A stretch of DNA of 64,000 bases from Mycolicibacterium senegalense. GTDB lineage: Bacteria; Actinomycetota; Actinomycetes; Mycobacteriales; Mycobacteriaceae. The DNA lies in the NCBI RefSeq assembly GCF_019645875.1, contig NZ_CP081000.1, forward strand, positions 1,674,001-1,738,000, written 5' to 3'. This document shows, piece by piece, positions 45,284 through 54,773 of the stretch (positions are counted from its first letter, which is position 1; each line of letters begins with the position of its first letter). Under the pieces are notes generated by a model. That model was given only the letters and a program-made list of their open reading frames with translations. It had not been told where the DNA came from and did not search any database. Both the position numbers and the translations under genes were made by a program.

Positions 45284-45696
45284 AGGAACCGCTCCGTCAT
45301 GTGCATCCCGAGAACTCCTAGTGCTGCGATGAGAACCACGGCAAACACGCCGACGGCGACCGCGAGCATCTGCCGCTGGTAGCGGGGACCCTGCTGCCAG
45401 AAGTCGATGAGGATGACGCGGATGCCGTTGAGTGCGTGGAAGAGCACCGCGGCGACCAAGCCCATCTCCATCAATCCGACGATGGGCGTCTTGTACGTCT
45501 CGATGACCTCGTTGTAGGCCTGCGGGCTCACCCGGACCAACGCGGTATCGAGGACGTGTACGAACAGGAAGAAGAAGATCGTGGCACCGGTAATACGGTG
45601 CAGCACCCAGGACCACATTCCCGGATCACCGCGATAAAGGGTGCGCCGTCGTGATTTCCTGGGTTGCGGAGCCGGTACCTCCGTCTGAGTACTCAT
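45280..45696 (-). CDS. sdhC: SdhC, succinate dehydrogenase cytochrome b556-like subunit
   Basis: This 138-residue membrane subunit has the SdhC signature SWVLHRITGATIFFFLFVHVLD, with Ser/His/Arg of the quinone and heme site, two further helices around EMGLVAAVLFHALNGIRVIL and a last one near the C-terminus. ATG 45696 has GGAGGG five bases upstream; the ATG 18 bases earlier lacks a site. It is the first gene of the sdh operon, divergent from cdd over a 214-base region that holds an IdeR-like box. Confidence 0.95.
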   Translation of the reverse strand: MSTQTEVPAPQPRKSRRRTLYRGDPGMWSWVLHRITGATIFFFLFVHVLDTALVRVSPQAYNEVIETYKTPIVGLMEMGLVAAVLFHALNGIRVILIDFWQQGPRYQRQMLAVAVGVFAVVLIAALGVLGMHMTERFL

Positions 45697-45826
45697 CGGG
45701 CCCTCCAACGCCATCGGTGGGACGTCTGGGACTGCCTGTTAATTAGCCCCAAACCTCGGGGCGACTCTAAACCCATTTGTAGTGGCGAACGAATTACGGT
45801 TGAGCAGTTCGACCCGCTAAACAGGG

Positions 45827-45845
45827 AAAAGTTAGGCTTACCTAT
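45827..45845. promoter_or_regulatory. IdeR-box-like sequence between sdhC and cdd
   Basis: AAAAGTTAGGCTTACCTAT matches 14 of 19 positions of the mycobacterial IdeR consensus TTAGGTTAGGCTAACCTAA, with the central GTTAGGCT-ACCTA nearly intact. It lies 131 bases above sdhC and 66 bases above cdd. The sdh products need iron–sulfur clusters and heme, so iron control would make sense. By eye only; no scan was done. Confidence 0.45.
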
Positions 45846-45910
45846 CTTAATGTGCGGGTCGGGAATTGGGGTTTCGGAATGCATTCAGAACCTATCCTCG
45901 AGGTGATGGC

Positions 45911-46309
45911 ATGAACGTCGATATTGACTGGAATGTGTTGCGTAACAAGGCAATCGAGATCTCATTCCACGCCTACGCGCCCTATTCGGGCTTTTCGGTG
46001 GGGGCCGCGGCACTCGTCGACGATGGCCGGATCGTGGCCGGTTGCAATGTGGAGAATGTCTCATATGGCCTAGGTCTCTGTGCCGAGTGTGCTGTGGCCT
46101 GTGCCCTGCATTCCGGGGGTGGCGGAAGGCTCGTCGCGCTGTCGTGTGTGGGGCCGGACGGGGGCTTGCTGATGCCCTGCGGACGGTGCCGGCAGGTGTT
46201 GCTGGAGCACGGCGGGCCCGAGCTCCTGATCGACCACCCGAGCGGGGCCCGCGCGCTGCGTGAGTTACTGCCCGACGCCTTCGGGCCCGACGATCTTGAG
46301 CGCCGGTAA
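45911..46309 (+). CDS. cdd: Cytidine deaminase
   Basis: This zinc enzyme deaminates cytidine and deoxycytidine for pyrimidine salvage. Substrate block APYSGFSVGAAALVDDGRIVAGCNVENVSYGLGLCAE carries the first zinc Cys and catalytic Glu (C-A-E), and PCGRCRQVL supplies the other two Cys. The 132 residues are the short tetrameric form. ATG 45911 has GAGG seven bases upstream. Followed by deoA and add, as in M. tuberculosis. Confidence 0.95.
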   Translation: MNVDIDWNVLRNKAIEISFHAYAPYSGFSVGAAALVDDGRIVAGCNVENVSYGLGLCAECAVACALHSGGGGRLVALSCVGPDGGLLMPCGRCRQVLLEHGGPELLIDHPSGARALRELLPDAFGPDDLERR

Positions 46310-46345
46310 GGCCAAGTGGTCCAACAACTCCGGGTTACTGGCGAG

Positions 46346-46351
46346 TAGGTT
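46346..46351 (+). promoter_or_regulatory. −10 hexamer TAGGTT for a probably leaderless deoA message
   Basis: TAGGTT lies seven bases before the deoA ATG, so the transcript would begin at or near the start codon. There is no Shine–Dalgarno sequence, which agrees with leaderless translation. Confidence 0.5.
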
Positions 46352-46358
46352 TAGCGCT

Positions 46359-47651
46359 ATGCCGCATCTCGACGCGCCCACCGTCATCCGGACCAAGCGT
46401 GACGGCGCAGTACTGTCCGACGCCGCGATCGATTGGGTGATCGACGGCTACACCCACGGACGGGTCGCCGACGAGCAAATGTCGGCGCTGCTGATGGCGA
46501 TCTTCCTCAAGGGCATGAGCCCGGGCGAGATCACCCGATGGACCGCGGCCATGGTCGATTCCGGGGAGCGATTCGACTTCACGGACCTTCGTCGTGACGG
46601 AAAGCCGCTCGCCCTGGTGGACAAGCACTCCACCGGCGGAGTGGGCGACAAGATCACCATCCCGCTGCTGCCGGTCGTGATGGCCTGTGGCGCCAGCGTT
46701 CCGCAGGCCTCCGGGCGCGGGCTCGGACATACCGGCGGCACGCTGGACAAGCTTGAGGCTATTGCTGGATTCACCGCCGAGCTGTCGAAAGATCAGATCC
46801 GGCAACAACTTTCCGACATCGGTGCGGCGGTCTTCGCCGCAGGCGAGCTGGCGCCGGCCGACCGCAAGATCTACGCATTGCGCGACATCACCTCGACGGT
46901 CGACTCGCTGCCGCTGATCGCGAGTTCCATCATGAGCAAGAAACTGGCAGAAGGGGCGCGGTCCCTGGTGCTCGACGTCAAGGTGGGCCGCGGCGCGTTC
47001 ATGAAGATCGAGGCCGAGGCACGGGAGCTGGCCGCCACCATGGTCGGGCTCGGCAAGGACTACGGGGTCCCGACCCGGGCGCTTCTGACCGACATGAACT
47101 GCCCGCTGGGCCGGGCCGTCGGAAACTCCGTGGAGATCACCGAGTCGCTGGAGGTGCTCGCCGGCGGCGGACCGTCCGACGTGGTCGCGTTGACGCTGGC
47201 GCTGGCGACGGAAATGCTCGACGCGGCCGGCATCGACGGCGCGGATCCGGCCGAGACGCTGCGCGACGGCAGCGCGATGGATCGCTTCCGTGCGCTCGTC
47301 GCGGCCCAGGGCGGGGACCTGAGCCGCCCGCTGCCGCTCGGGGCTGCCAGCGAGACCGTGACGGCCCCGCACGGCGGCTTCATGGGCGACCTCGACGCGA
47401 TGGGCGTGGCAATGGCGGCCTGGCGGCTGGGCGCCGGCCGGGCGCAGCCAGGTGAGCCGGTGCAGCTGGGCGCCGGCGTGCGTATCCACCGCAAGCCCGG
47501 TGAGCCCGTCGCCGCAGGGGAGTCGCTGTTCACGCTGCATACCGAGACCGCTGACCGGCTGCCGGCGGCGTTGGCCGAACTCGACGGGGCCTGGTCCGTC
47601 GGTGACACGGCGCCTGCGCAGCGGCCACTGATCATCGACCGGATTGATTGA
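46359..47651 (+). CDS. deoA: Thymidine phosphorylase
   Basis: This 430-residue phosphorylase converts thymidine and phosphate to thymine and deoxyribose-1-phosphate. Signature [23 protein letters not shown] and [21 protein letters not shown] are the glycosyltransferase family 3 blocks for phosphate and substrate. The C-terminal pyrimidine-phosphorylase domain ends [25 protein letters not shown] 46359 is preceded by a −10-like hexamer at the right spacing. Between cdd and add in a salvage cluster. Confidence 0.95.
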   Translation: MPHLDAPTVIRTKRDGAVLSDAAIDWVIDGYTHGRVADEQMSALLMAIFLKGMSPGEITRWTAAMVDSGERFDFTDLRRDGKPLALVDKHSTGGVGDKITIPLLPVVMACGASVPQASGRGLGHTGGTLDKLEAIAGFTAELSKDQIRQQLSDIGAAVFAAGELAPADRKIYALRDITSTVDSLPLIASSIMSKKLAEGARSLVLDVKVGRGAFMKIEAEARELAATMVGLGKDYGVPTRALLTDMNCPLGRAVGNSVEITESLEVLAGGGPSDVVALTLALATEMLDAAGIDGADPAETLRDGSAMDRFRALVAAQGGDLSRPLPLGAASETVTAPHGGFMGDLDAMGVAMAAWRLGAGRAQPGEPVQLGAGVRIHRKPGEPVAAGESLFTLHTETADRLPAALAELDGAWSVGDTAPAQRPLIIDRID

Positions 47652-47688
47652 GCACCGCCGACAGTCGGCGGTCGCGCATGATGGGTTC

Positions 47689-48777
47689 ATGAGTACGCCG
47701 CTGAGTCTGGAGAAGATCCAACACGCTCCCAAGGCACTGCTGCACGATCACCTGGACGGCGGATTGCGGCCGTCGACCGTGCTCGATCTGGCCGGCCAGC
47801 TGGGTTACGACGACCTGCCGGCCACCGAGGTCGACGAACTGGCCACGTTCTTCCGCACTGCCGCCCACAGCGGTTCCTTGGTGCGCTACCTGGAGCCGTT
47901 CGCCCACACGGTCGGGGTCATGCAGACTCCTGAGGCGCTGCACCGCGTCGCCTTCGAATGCGTCGAGGACCTCGCCGCGGACAACGTCGTCTACGCAGAG
48001 GTGCGGTTCGCGCCCGAATTGCACATCGATCGCGGGCTGTCTCTCGATGACGTGGTCGACGCCGTGCTCGCCGGCTTCGCCGACGGCGAGAAGGCGGTCT
48101 CGGCGGAGGGGCGCACCATCACCGTGCGCTGCCTGGTCACCGCGATGCGTCACGCCGCCCGCTCCCGCGAGATCGCCGAGCTGGCAATCCGCTTCCGGGA
48201 CAAGGGAGTTGTCGGGTTCGACATCGCCGGGGCCGAAGCCGGATACCCGCCCACCCGTCACCTCGACGCGTTCGAGTACATGCGAGGCAACAACGCGCGC
48301 TTCACGATTCACGCCGGTGAGGCATTCGGCCTGCCGTCGATTCACGAGGCCATCGCGTTCTGCGGAGCGGACCGGCTCGGGCACGGGGTGCGTATCGTCG
48401 ACGACATCACCGAACTCGAGGACGGGACACCACACCTGGGCCGGCTGGCTTCCATCCTGCGCGACAAGCGAATTCCGCTCGAAATGTGTCCCAGCAGCAA
48501 CGTGCAGACCGGGGCCGCCCCCAGCATCGCGGAGCATCCATTCGACCGGCTGGCGCGGCTGCGGTTCCGGGTGACCGTCAATACCGACAACCGGCTGATG
48601 AGCGACACCACCATGAGCCAGGAAATGTCGCGCCTGGTCGAGGCGTTCGATTACGGCTGGAGCGATCTGGAGCGTTTCACCATCAACGCGATGAAGTCCG
48701 CCTTCATCCCGTTCGATCAACGGCTCGCGCTGATCGACGAGGTGATCAAGCCCCGTTACGCGGTGCTGGTGGGCTGA
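47689..48777 (+). CDS. add: Adenosine deaminase
   Basis: This zinc amidohydrolase-fold enzyme of 362 residues converts adenosine to inosine. Metal and catalytic motifs: [12 protein letters not shown], the His in [13 protein letters not shown] (general acid Glu), GADRLGHGV, and [12 protein letters not shown] with the last metal Asp. ATG 47689 is chosen; the frame extends 45 bases upstream. It follows deoA by 38 bases and likely shares its transcript. Confidence 0.95.
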   Translation: MSTPLSLEKIQHAPKALLHDHLDGGLRPSTVLDLAGQLGYDDLPATEVDELATFFRTAAHSGSLVRYLEPFAHTVGVMQTPEALHRVAFECVEDLAADNVVYAEVRFAPELHIDRGLSLDDVVDAVLAGFADGEKAVSAEGRTITVRCLVTAMRHAARSREIAELAIRFRDKGVVGFDIAGAEAGYPPTRHLDAFEYMRGNNARFTIHAGEAFGLPSIHEAIAFCGADRLGHGVRIVDDITELEDGTPHLGRLASILRDKRIPLEMCPSSNVQTGAAPSIAEHPFDRLARLRFRVTVNTDNRLMSDTTMSQEMSRLVEAFDYGWSDLERFTINAMKSAFIPFDQRLALIDEVIKPRYAVLVG

Positions 48778-48792
48778 ATCAGCCGGTGCGGG

Positions 48793-50064
48793 CTACTCCG
48801 CCCGCAGGCGCGACTCGACGAACCGCTCCAGTGCGTCCCACTGTTCGACGGCTTCGGCGTACGGGGCCTCCGGCTTGCGGGCGTTGTCGTCGCCGAGCAC
48901 GTAGCTCACGAACTTGCCCAGCGCCTTGGTGCCGGCGAGCGTCTCGTCGACGGTTTTGTCCTCGGAGTAGTCGCTGACGTCGCGCAGCAGCTCGACGGCC
49001 AACTCCAGCTGGTCGTGGTCGACCGCGTCGGGTCCGTCGGCGATGTCGTCGGAGATGCCGGACAGGACGTAGATGTTCTCCTCGGCGACCTCGACCCGCA
49101 GCGAGCCGTCGGTGGCGGCGGTCCGGATGTCGTCGTAGGTGGCCAGGTCCGACAGGTCGTGGTCGTGTTCGTCGGCCAGATAGCGGGCCAGTGCCCGCTC
49201 CGAGCTGAACACGCTGATCCGGCCGTTACGGCCGAGGAACACGGGATCGTCGTCGAGGTAGCAGCGCAGGGTGTAGACGGTGCCAGAACCGGTCATGATG
49301 CGGACCGGGTCGATGCCGACCTTCTGCCAGAAGTCCTCGTCGTCACCCAGGACAGCGGTGTCGGCCGCGCTGCGTACAGGCTCGGCCGAGGCTTCGTCGT
49401 CCTCGTCGCCGCCCTCGGCGTCGTCGGTGTCCACCGCGAGCTCGTCCTCGTCCTCCTCGGGCGCCGGCTCCTCGAGCTCGGCCTCGGCCTTCTTGACCGC
49501 GTCGGCATCGACCGACTCAGGAATGGAGACGATCTCGTCGATCGAGTCGAGCACGCCGTCCCAGCCCCGGCCGATCACGGCTTCGATCTCAGCCCAACGC
49601 TTGCGTCCGGAGCGGCCGGTGAAGCCTTCCAGCCCGCCGCCGACCGTGCCGAGCACCGGGTTGCCGTTGAAGAACTTGCTGATGGCCGGCAGCTCACACA
49701 CCGAGCCGATCGCGGACACCACCACGAGGGTGCGGTGCAGGCTCGCGACGGATTCCTCGGTCGGCTTGTCGGCCACCAGGTCGGGCAGCCCGACGATGTC
49801 GTACTCACGATCCTCGGCCGGTTGCAGCTTGTGCGCGTTGGCCGCGGTCAGCTTGTCCCACTTCGGGTGATCGGCGAGGTCGTTGTCGGTGTTGGTGCGG
49901 ACGAATGCCACCAGGTCAGCGACCGATTCGAAGGCGTACAGGGCGTCACCTTCGCCCAAGAAGGCCTCCCACTCGTCGCCGGCATCCCGCCAACGCGGAG
50001 CCCACAGTGTGTAAAGGTCGCCCTTGGTCAGCCCAAGCCGGACCGGCACGATGTCAGCAGCCAT
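48793..50064 (-). CDS. Conserved mycobacterial protein (Rv3311-like)
   Basis: This 423-residue acidic cytoplasmic protein has two repeat-like halves, each with a 'D-P/Y-LRCYLDDDPVFLGRNGRISVF'-type beta-rich region (VYTLRCYLDDDPVFLGR, and LYTLWAPRWRDAGDEWEAFLGE near the N-terminus) joined by a very acidic linker (EEPAPEEDEDELAVDTDDAEG). No catalytic motif is recognised. Matches Rv3311 in size and place beside add. Function unknown; the acidic linker is probably unstructured. Confidence 0.85.
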   Translation of the reverse strand: MAADIVPVRLGLTKGDLYTLWAPRWRDAGDEWEAFLGEGDALYAFESVADLVAFVRTNTDNDLADHPKWDKLTAANAHKLQPAEDREYDIVGLPDLVADKPTEESVASLHRTLVVVSAIGSVCELPAISKFFNGNPVLGTVGGGLEGFTGRSGRKRWAEIEAVIGRGWDGVLDSIDEIVSIPESVDADAVKKAEAELEEPAPEEDEDELAVDTDDAEGGDEDDEASAEPVRSAADTAVLGDDEDFWQKVGIDPVRIMTGSGTVYTLRCYLDDDPVFLGRNGRISVFSSERALARYLADEHDHDLSDLATYDDIRTAATDGSLRVEVAEENIYVLSGISDDIADGPDAVDHDQLELAVELLRDVSDYSEDKTVDETLAGTKALGKFVSYVLGDDNARKPEAPYAEAVEQWDALERFVESRLRAE

Positions 50065-50192
50065 GCGGCACAGCCTAATGGGGGCTCCTGGACGCTCGGT
50101 GAGGTCGTCTCCTCTTTGCGGTGGGCACTATGTGCGGCTGGTGTGAGCGCAATATCGAAGATATCGCTGACCTGCGATGACACGATGTTCGT

Positions 50193-53100
50193 GTGTCGTG
50201 CACTTCGTGCGGTGCGGATCTGGGCCCTACAGCGAAGTTCTGTAGTGAGTGCGGTGCGCCGCTCGCTACGGCCACCCAACCTGCCGAGTACAAGCAGGTG
50301 ACGGTGTTGTTCGCCGACGTGGTGCACTCCATGGACATCGCGGCGGCGGTGGGGCCTGAGCGGCTGCGCGAGATCATGGCCGAGTTGGTGGTGAGGTCCG
50401 CAGCAGTTGTGCGGCGCTACGGCGGCGCCGTCAACAGTTTCACCGGCGACGGAATTATGGCTGTTTTCGGTGCGCCGCTGACACTGGAACATCACGCTGT
50501 CCACGCGTGCCTGGCGGCTTTGGGTATTCAGGATGAGGCGAATCGGCTCGCGGTCGAGGCTCGGCGGCGCGACGGCGTGGAGTTGATGCTTCGGGTCGGA
50601 TTGAACTCCGGCGAGGTGATCGCCGGTGAGGTACGTCCGGGTCCGCTCGGCTACACCGCCATCGGGCAGCAGGTCGGGATGGCTCAACGGATGGAGTCGG
50701 TTGCGCCACCAGGTGGAGTGGTGCTCAGCTCATCAACCGCGAGACTGGTCGAGCGAAATGCAGTTCTCGCTGAGCCTGAGCTGGTTTGGATAAAAGGCGC
50801 TGACCAGCCGGTGCAGGCGGTCAGATTGACGGCGATGCGTCGGCACCCGATTATTCGCCGGGCGGAGGCGGCTCTGGTGGGCCGGCGGTCAGAGCTCAGC
50901 ATGGTGGAGTCGGCACTGAACCGTGCCATCGGCGGAGTCGGCGCAGTGGTGGGTGTCGTCGGACCGGCCGGCATCGGCAAAAGCCGTTTGGTGCGCGAAC
51001 TTTCGGCCTTCGCCCGCAGGCAGGGCGCCGAGGTATTCGCCGTCACCTGTGAGTCACATACCAGTCAGATTCCCTTTCACATCGTCGCCGGACTATTGCG
51101 GGCTGGGGCCGGAGTGACCGGTCTCGACCCGCAGGACGCACGAGCCCATTTGCGTGAGGGGTTTCCCGATGCAGACGCCGAGGATCTGCTGTTGTTTGCT
51201 GATCTGCTGGGTGTTTGCGATCCCGGTGTGCATTTGCCTCAGATAGATCCAGACGCGCGACGGCGGCGATTGGCCGCGCTGGTGAATGCGGCACAGATGG
51301 CCCGGATAACACCCGCGTTGTACATCATCGAGGATGTCCATTGGATCGATCAGGTCAGTGAATCGATGCTCGCTGAGTTCATCTCGGTAATCGCGCGGAC
51401 TCCTTCGCTTGCGATCATCACGTACCGCCCGGAATACGCGGGGGCTCTCGCACGGGTGGATGGCGCTCAGACTTTGAACCTCGCACCGCTGAGTGATGCA
51501 GAGAGCGGCAACCTCGTCTCGCAGCTGCTCGGTTCGGACCCTACGGTGACAGCTGTCAGCCGCATGATCATCGAAAGGGCTGCGGGGACTCCGTTTTTCG
51601 CTGAGGAGATGGTGCGGGATATGGCTGAGCGTGGTGTGCTACGCGGAGAGATCGGCGCATACAGTTCGACGACCAAAGTGGTCGAGGTGACGGTGCCTGC
51701 GAGCCTGCAGGCGATCATCGGTGCGCGTATCGACCGTCTTGAACCCGATGCCAAACGCACTCTCACCGCCGCATCGGTTGCCGGCTCACGTTTCAGTGTC
51801 GACCTGCTGACGATGCTCGAGGTCGATCCGAAGTTCGACGACCTCGTTGCTGCTGAGCTCATCGATCAAGTCCCGTCCACACGGCAATCCGAATATGTGT
51901 TCCACCATCCGCTCATTCGCGCGGTGGCGTACGAGTCACAGCTCAGGGCCGATCGCGCCGAGATGCACCGTCGAGTGGCGGTCGTCCTCGAACAGCGTGA
52001 ATCCGCATCTGTCGATGAGAATGCCGCCTTGATTGCCGAACATCACCAGGCTGCAGGGGATCTGCACGCTGCGTATGGCTGGCACATGCGGGCCGCAACG
52101 TGGGCGAGAGGCCGCGACATCACTGCAGCTCGGCTTAGCTGGGAGCGGGCCAGAACGATCGCCGACGCATTGCCGGACGCAGACCCGAACTGCGCAGCGA
52201 TGCGCATCGCCTGTCGCGCCATGTTGTGTGCGACCGCGTATCGGCTGCGTTCCCACGGTGCCGACGCCCGCTTTGCCGAGTTGCGAAAGTTGTGTACACG
52301 TGCCGAGGACAAGCCTTCACTCGCCATCGCTATGGCCGGTCTGGTGATGGATCACGCTTACCAGGGCAAGATCCGTCAGGCGTCGCAGTTGGCATCGGAA
52401 GCGATGGCCCTCATCCAGTCGGTCGACGACGAGAACCTGACGGTGGGGCTGTCGTACCCGGCGATCTACGCCAAGATCCAAAGTGGCGAGTACCACGAAG
52501 TTTTGAGATGGTCACAGCGGGTGGTCGACCTGGCCGGCGATGATCCCTTCAAGGGTAATTTCGTCTTCGGGTCTCCGTTGGCGCTTGCGCTGACAGCGCG
52601 GGCCACAGCTCGCTATTACCTGGGGCTTCCAGATTGGCGTGGCGACTTGCGTCGTGGCATCGCCATGGCCCACACCGCGGATCCGTTGACCTACGCCGCG
52701 GTCGTCGCCTTGAGCTACTTCCCGGGCGTCGTGAACCGTGTGTTGTCTCCCGATGATCGTGCCCTGAGTGAGAGCGAGGAAGCATTGCGGATCGCCGAAC
52801 GGTCCGGCAATGACATGGCGTTGGCTTTCGCGCGATTCGCTTTGGGAATTGTGCTGGTACATCGCGGGCCGGACTACGAGCGTGATCGCGGGCAGGTGCT
52901 ACTGGCTGAGGTGAGCGAGGCGATGCAAAGCCAGCAACACAATCTCGGAGAACTTCCGCTCGTCAATGTCTACCTCGCCCGGGAACGGGTTCGCCATGGA
53001 GAGCACGAGGAGGCGGTACCGCAGATGTGTGCTGCCCTCGATCAGTTGGCACACGAGGGTCAACTCTTCGCATGGGGGACTCCTACGACAGCTGTTGTCG

Positions 53101-53351
53101 CAGAGACACTGCTCGACCGAGCGGCAGCGGGAGACCTCCTGGCAGCTCAAGGTGTGATCGATCGGTTGGCCGCCGCGCAGGCAGGCGGCCCTGTGGCGAT
53201 GCGCGATATTTGGTTATTGCGGTTGCACGCCCTGATGGCCAGAGCACGTGGTGACGCTGCCGCTTACAACGATTGTCGCGAGCGGTATCGCACGATGGCC
53301 ACCACACTGGACTTCACGGGCCATATTGAGCTTGCTGCGGCGATGCCGTGA
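50193..53351 (+). CDS. Zinc-ribbon/class III cyclase domain/AAA ATPase signalling protein
   Basis: The 1052-residue protein starts with a zinc ribbon (CTSCGADLGPTAKFCSECGAPL), then a class III nucleotide cyclase domain (about residues 35–190: VTVLFADVVHSMDI and FTGDGIMAVFG supply the two metal Asp), then a P-loop ATPase (VGPAGIGKSRLVREL; Walker B-type ALYIIEDVHWIDQ) and a helical, TPR-like C-terminus. The usual Asn of the VNxAxR cyclase motif is Gly (IGQQVGMAQRME), so catalysis is doubtful. No LuxR helix–turn–helix follows, unlike several mycobacterial relatives. It sits where M. tuberculosis has none of these genes. Confidence 0.88.
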   Translation: MSCTSCGADLGPTAKFCSECGAPLATATQPAEYKQVTVLFADVVHSMDIAAAVGPERLREIMAELVVRSAAVVRRYGGAVNSFTGDGIMAVFGAPLTLEHHAVHACLAALGIQDEANRLAVEARRRDGVELMLRVGLNSGEVIAGEVRPGPLGYTAIGQQVGMAQRMESVAPPGGVVLSSSTARLVERNAVLAEPELVWIKGADQPVQAVRLTAMRRHPIIRRAEAALVGRRSELSMVESALNRAIGGVGAVVGVVGPAGIGKSRLVRELSAFARRQGAEVFAVTCESHTSQIPFHIVAGLLRAGAGVTGLDPQDARAHLREGFPDADAEDLLLFADLLGVCDPGVHLPQIDPDARRRRLAALVNAAQMARITPALYIIEDVHWIDQVSESMLAEFISVIARTPSLAIITYRPEYAGALARVDGAQTLNLAPLSDAESGNLVSQLLGSDPTVTAVSRMIIERAAGTPFFAEEMVRDMAERGVLRGEIGAYSSTTKVVEVTVPASLQAIIGARIDRLEPDAKRTLTAASVAGSRFSVDLLTMLEVDPKFDDLVAAELIDQVPSTRQSEYVFHHPLIRAVAYESQLRADRAEMHRRVAVVLEQRESASVDENAALIAEHHQAAGDLHAAYGWHMRAATWARGRDITAARLSWERARTIADALPDADPNCAAMRIACRAMLCATAYRLRSHGADARFAELRKLCTRAEDKPSLAIAMAGLVMDHAYQGKIRQASQLASEAMALIQSVDDENLTVGLSYPAIYAKIQSGEYHEVLRWSQRVVDLAGDDPFKGNFVFGSPLALALTARATARYYLGLPDWRGDLRRGIAMAHTADPLTYAAVVALSYFPGVVNRVLSPDDRALSESEEALRIAERSGNDMALAFARFALGIVLVHRGPDYERDRGQVLLAEVSEAMQSQQHNLGELPLVNVYLARERVRHGEHEEAVPQMCAALDQLAHEGQLFAWGTPTTAVVAETLLDRAAAGDLLAAQGVIDRLAAAQAGGPVAMRDIWLLRLHALMARARGDAAAYNDCRERYRTMATTLDFTGHIELAAAMP

Positions 53352-53358
53352 CGGAAAG

Positions 53359-54423
53359 TCACGCCGTGGGCCGCCAGAATCCCTGGAAGCCCTGACCGGC
53401 ATTCGTGGTGCGGATGGGCGACAGCTTCACCGGATCGCCGGCCTCGATCATGGTTTTCGGCCCGACGATCATCGCGACGTGCCCGTCCCACACCGCCAGA
53501 TCACCTGGCCGCAATGTTGCGGGTGACACTGCTTTGCCGATGTCCTGCTCCTGCGCCAGCCTGGGAATGTCGAGCCCGGCTTCGCGGTAGGCCCACTGGG
53601 TCAGGCCGCTGCAGTCCAGGCCGACGCCCGGCGTGGTACCGCCCCACCGGTATGGCACGCCCAGCTGGGTCAGGGCATGGCGGACTGCGCTGGCCGCCAC
53701 GGCATTGGGTGCCACGGCCGTGCTGCCGTCGGGTAACCGCAGCGCCACGCCGTCGCCGAACATGCCCGGGTCGCGCAGTCCGACCGGCGCGTCAGAGCGG
53801 TCGGCACCCAGCAAGGTGGCCGGAGTCGCTGCGAAGCCGCCGGAGCCGGAGCCGGAGGAGAAGCCTGCCGAGCGCGGATACATCCCGGCCGGGGATGGCG
53901 ATGCGGGAGCGGTGGCCGCCGGAGCCGGGGCGGCGCCGGCGACCGCGCCGGCGTGCCGGTCCAGTTCGGCACCCAGTTCGTCGACGACGGCCGACGCCTC
54001 GGTGATCGCACGCTGCGCTTCGCTCTGCAGCTCCTGGGCCACCCCGGGTTCATCGAGGTGCGGAGCCAATGCGGCGGCGCGCTGCTCGAAGCGGTCGATG
54101 ATCGCCTGCAGTCGGATTCTGGCCTGGGCCACAGCCGAACCCGCCTCCCGGGCGGCCGTACCCAGGCCCCGCGCCCGCTCGGCCAGGCCGGCGACCTCGG
54201 CCGCGGCGTCGGAGGCGAAGTCCGAGGCCGCCGTCGCCGAGACGCCCGACCAATCTCCGGCGGCCCGGTCCCACGACCGCCCGAGCGCGGCCGCGATGTC
54301 CGAAAGAGCACCGTGGGCCTCGTCCATCGCGGCGGCGGCCGGATTGTGGTTCGGCCAGCCGCTGCCGACGAGATCCCGCAGTTGGTAGAGCGGCGCGGCC
54401 AACGCGACCGTGGACGCAGGCAC
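53359..54423 (-). CDS. NlpC/P60 peptidoglycan hydrolase with WXG100-like N-terminal region
   Basis: The C-terminal 120 residues are an NlpC/P60 endopeptidase with catalytic Cys in GVGLDCSGLTQWAYREAGL, His in DGHVAMIVG and a third polar residue downstream. The N-terminal 150 residues are an alanine-rich helical hairpin like type VII secretion substrates (LGRSWDRAAGDWSGVSATAASDFA), joined by a Pro/Ser linker. GTG 54423 is used, three bases after the stop of the EspC-like gene; an upstream frame overlaps that gene. No signal peptide is seen, so ESX-type export is likely. Substrate cleavage of stem peptides is family knowledge. Confidence 0.85.
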   Translation of the reverse strand: MPASTVALAAPLYQLRDLVGSGWPNHNPAAAAMDEAHGALSDIAAALGRSWDRAAGDWSGVSATAASDFASDAAAEVAGLAERARGLGTAAREAGSAVAQARIRLQAIIDRFEQRAAALAPHLDEPGVAQELQSEAQRAITEASAVVDELGAELDRHAGAVAGAAPAPAATAPASPSPAGMYPRSAGFSSGSGSGGFAATPATLLGADRSDAPVGLRDPGMFGDGVALRLPDGSTAVAPNAVAASAVRHALTQLGVPYRWGGTTPGVGLDCSGLTQWAYREAGLDIPRLAQEQDIGKAVSPATLRPGDLAVWDGHVAMIVGPKTMIEAGDPVKLSPIRTTNAGQGFQGFWRPTA

Positions 54424-54425
54424 GG

Positions 54426-54731
54426 CTACATCCGCGGCAACAGCGCAGCGGCCCGCTGACCTGCGGAGTCGTAATCCACGGCGGTACATCGAGCGCTGAC
54501 GGCGCCGGCCCCGGCGTGTACCGCGAGCGCGGCGACCGCGTCGCTGTGTGCACTCACGGCCTCGACGAAGGCGGCTGTGAACCGGTCGCCGATCGGACCG
54601 AGAGCGGCCCCCGGCGACGGCATCGACCGCAGCGTGGCGGCCACGGTGAGCAGGTCGGCGGCGTGCGCGTCGAGGGCGTCGCCAAGCGCGCGGATGGCCG
54701 CCAGGTCGGCGCGCAGGTTTTCGGCGGGCAT
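54426..54731 (-). CDS. EspC-like type VII secretion-associated small protein
   Basis: This 101-residue helical protein resembles the EspC/DUF2580-type ESX substrates: a long Ala-rich helix (LRADLAAIRALGDALDAHAADLLTVAATLRSMPSPGAALGPIGDRFTAAFVEAVSAH) followed by a second helix. It ends two bases before the NlpC/P60 gene start, so both are translated from one message and may be exported as a pair. ATG 54731 is chosen. Family link is by pattern, not search. Confidence 0.72.
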   Translation of the reverse strand: MPAENLRADLAAIRALGDALDAHAADLLTVAATLRSMPSPGAALGPIGDRFTAAFVEAVSAHSDAVAALAVHAGAGAVSARCTAVDYDSAGQRAAALLPRM

Positions 54732-54773
54732 GTGGTTAGGACGCCGGCCGACGCCGATCGGTTCCACCGTGTT

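Noticed and set aside
43154..45382. A 742-codon plus-strand frame opposite sdhA/sdhD
   Set aside because: Antisense to the sdh operon; no recognizable fold and extreme Val/Gly/His bias.
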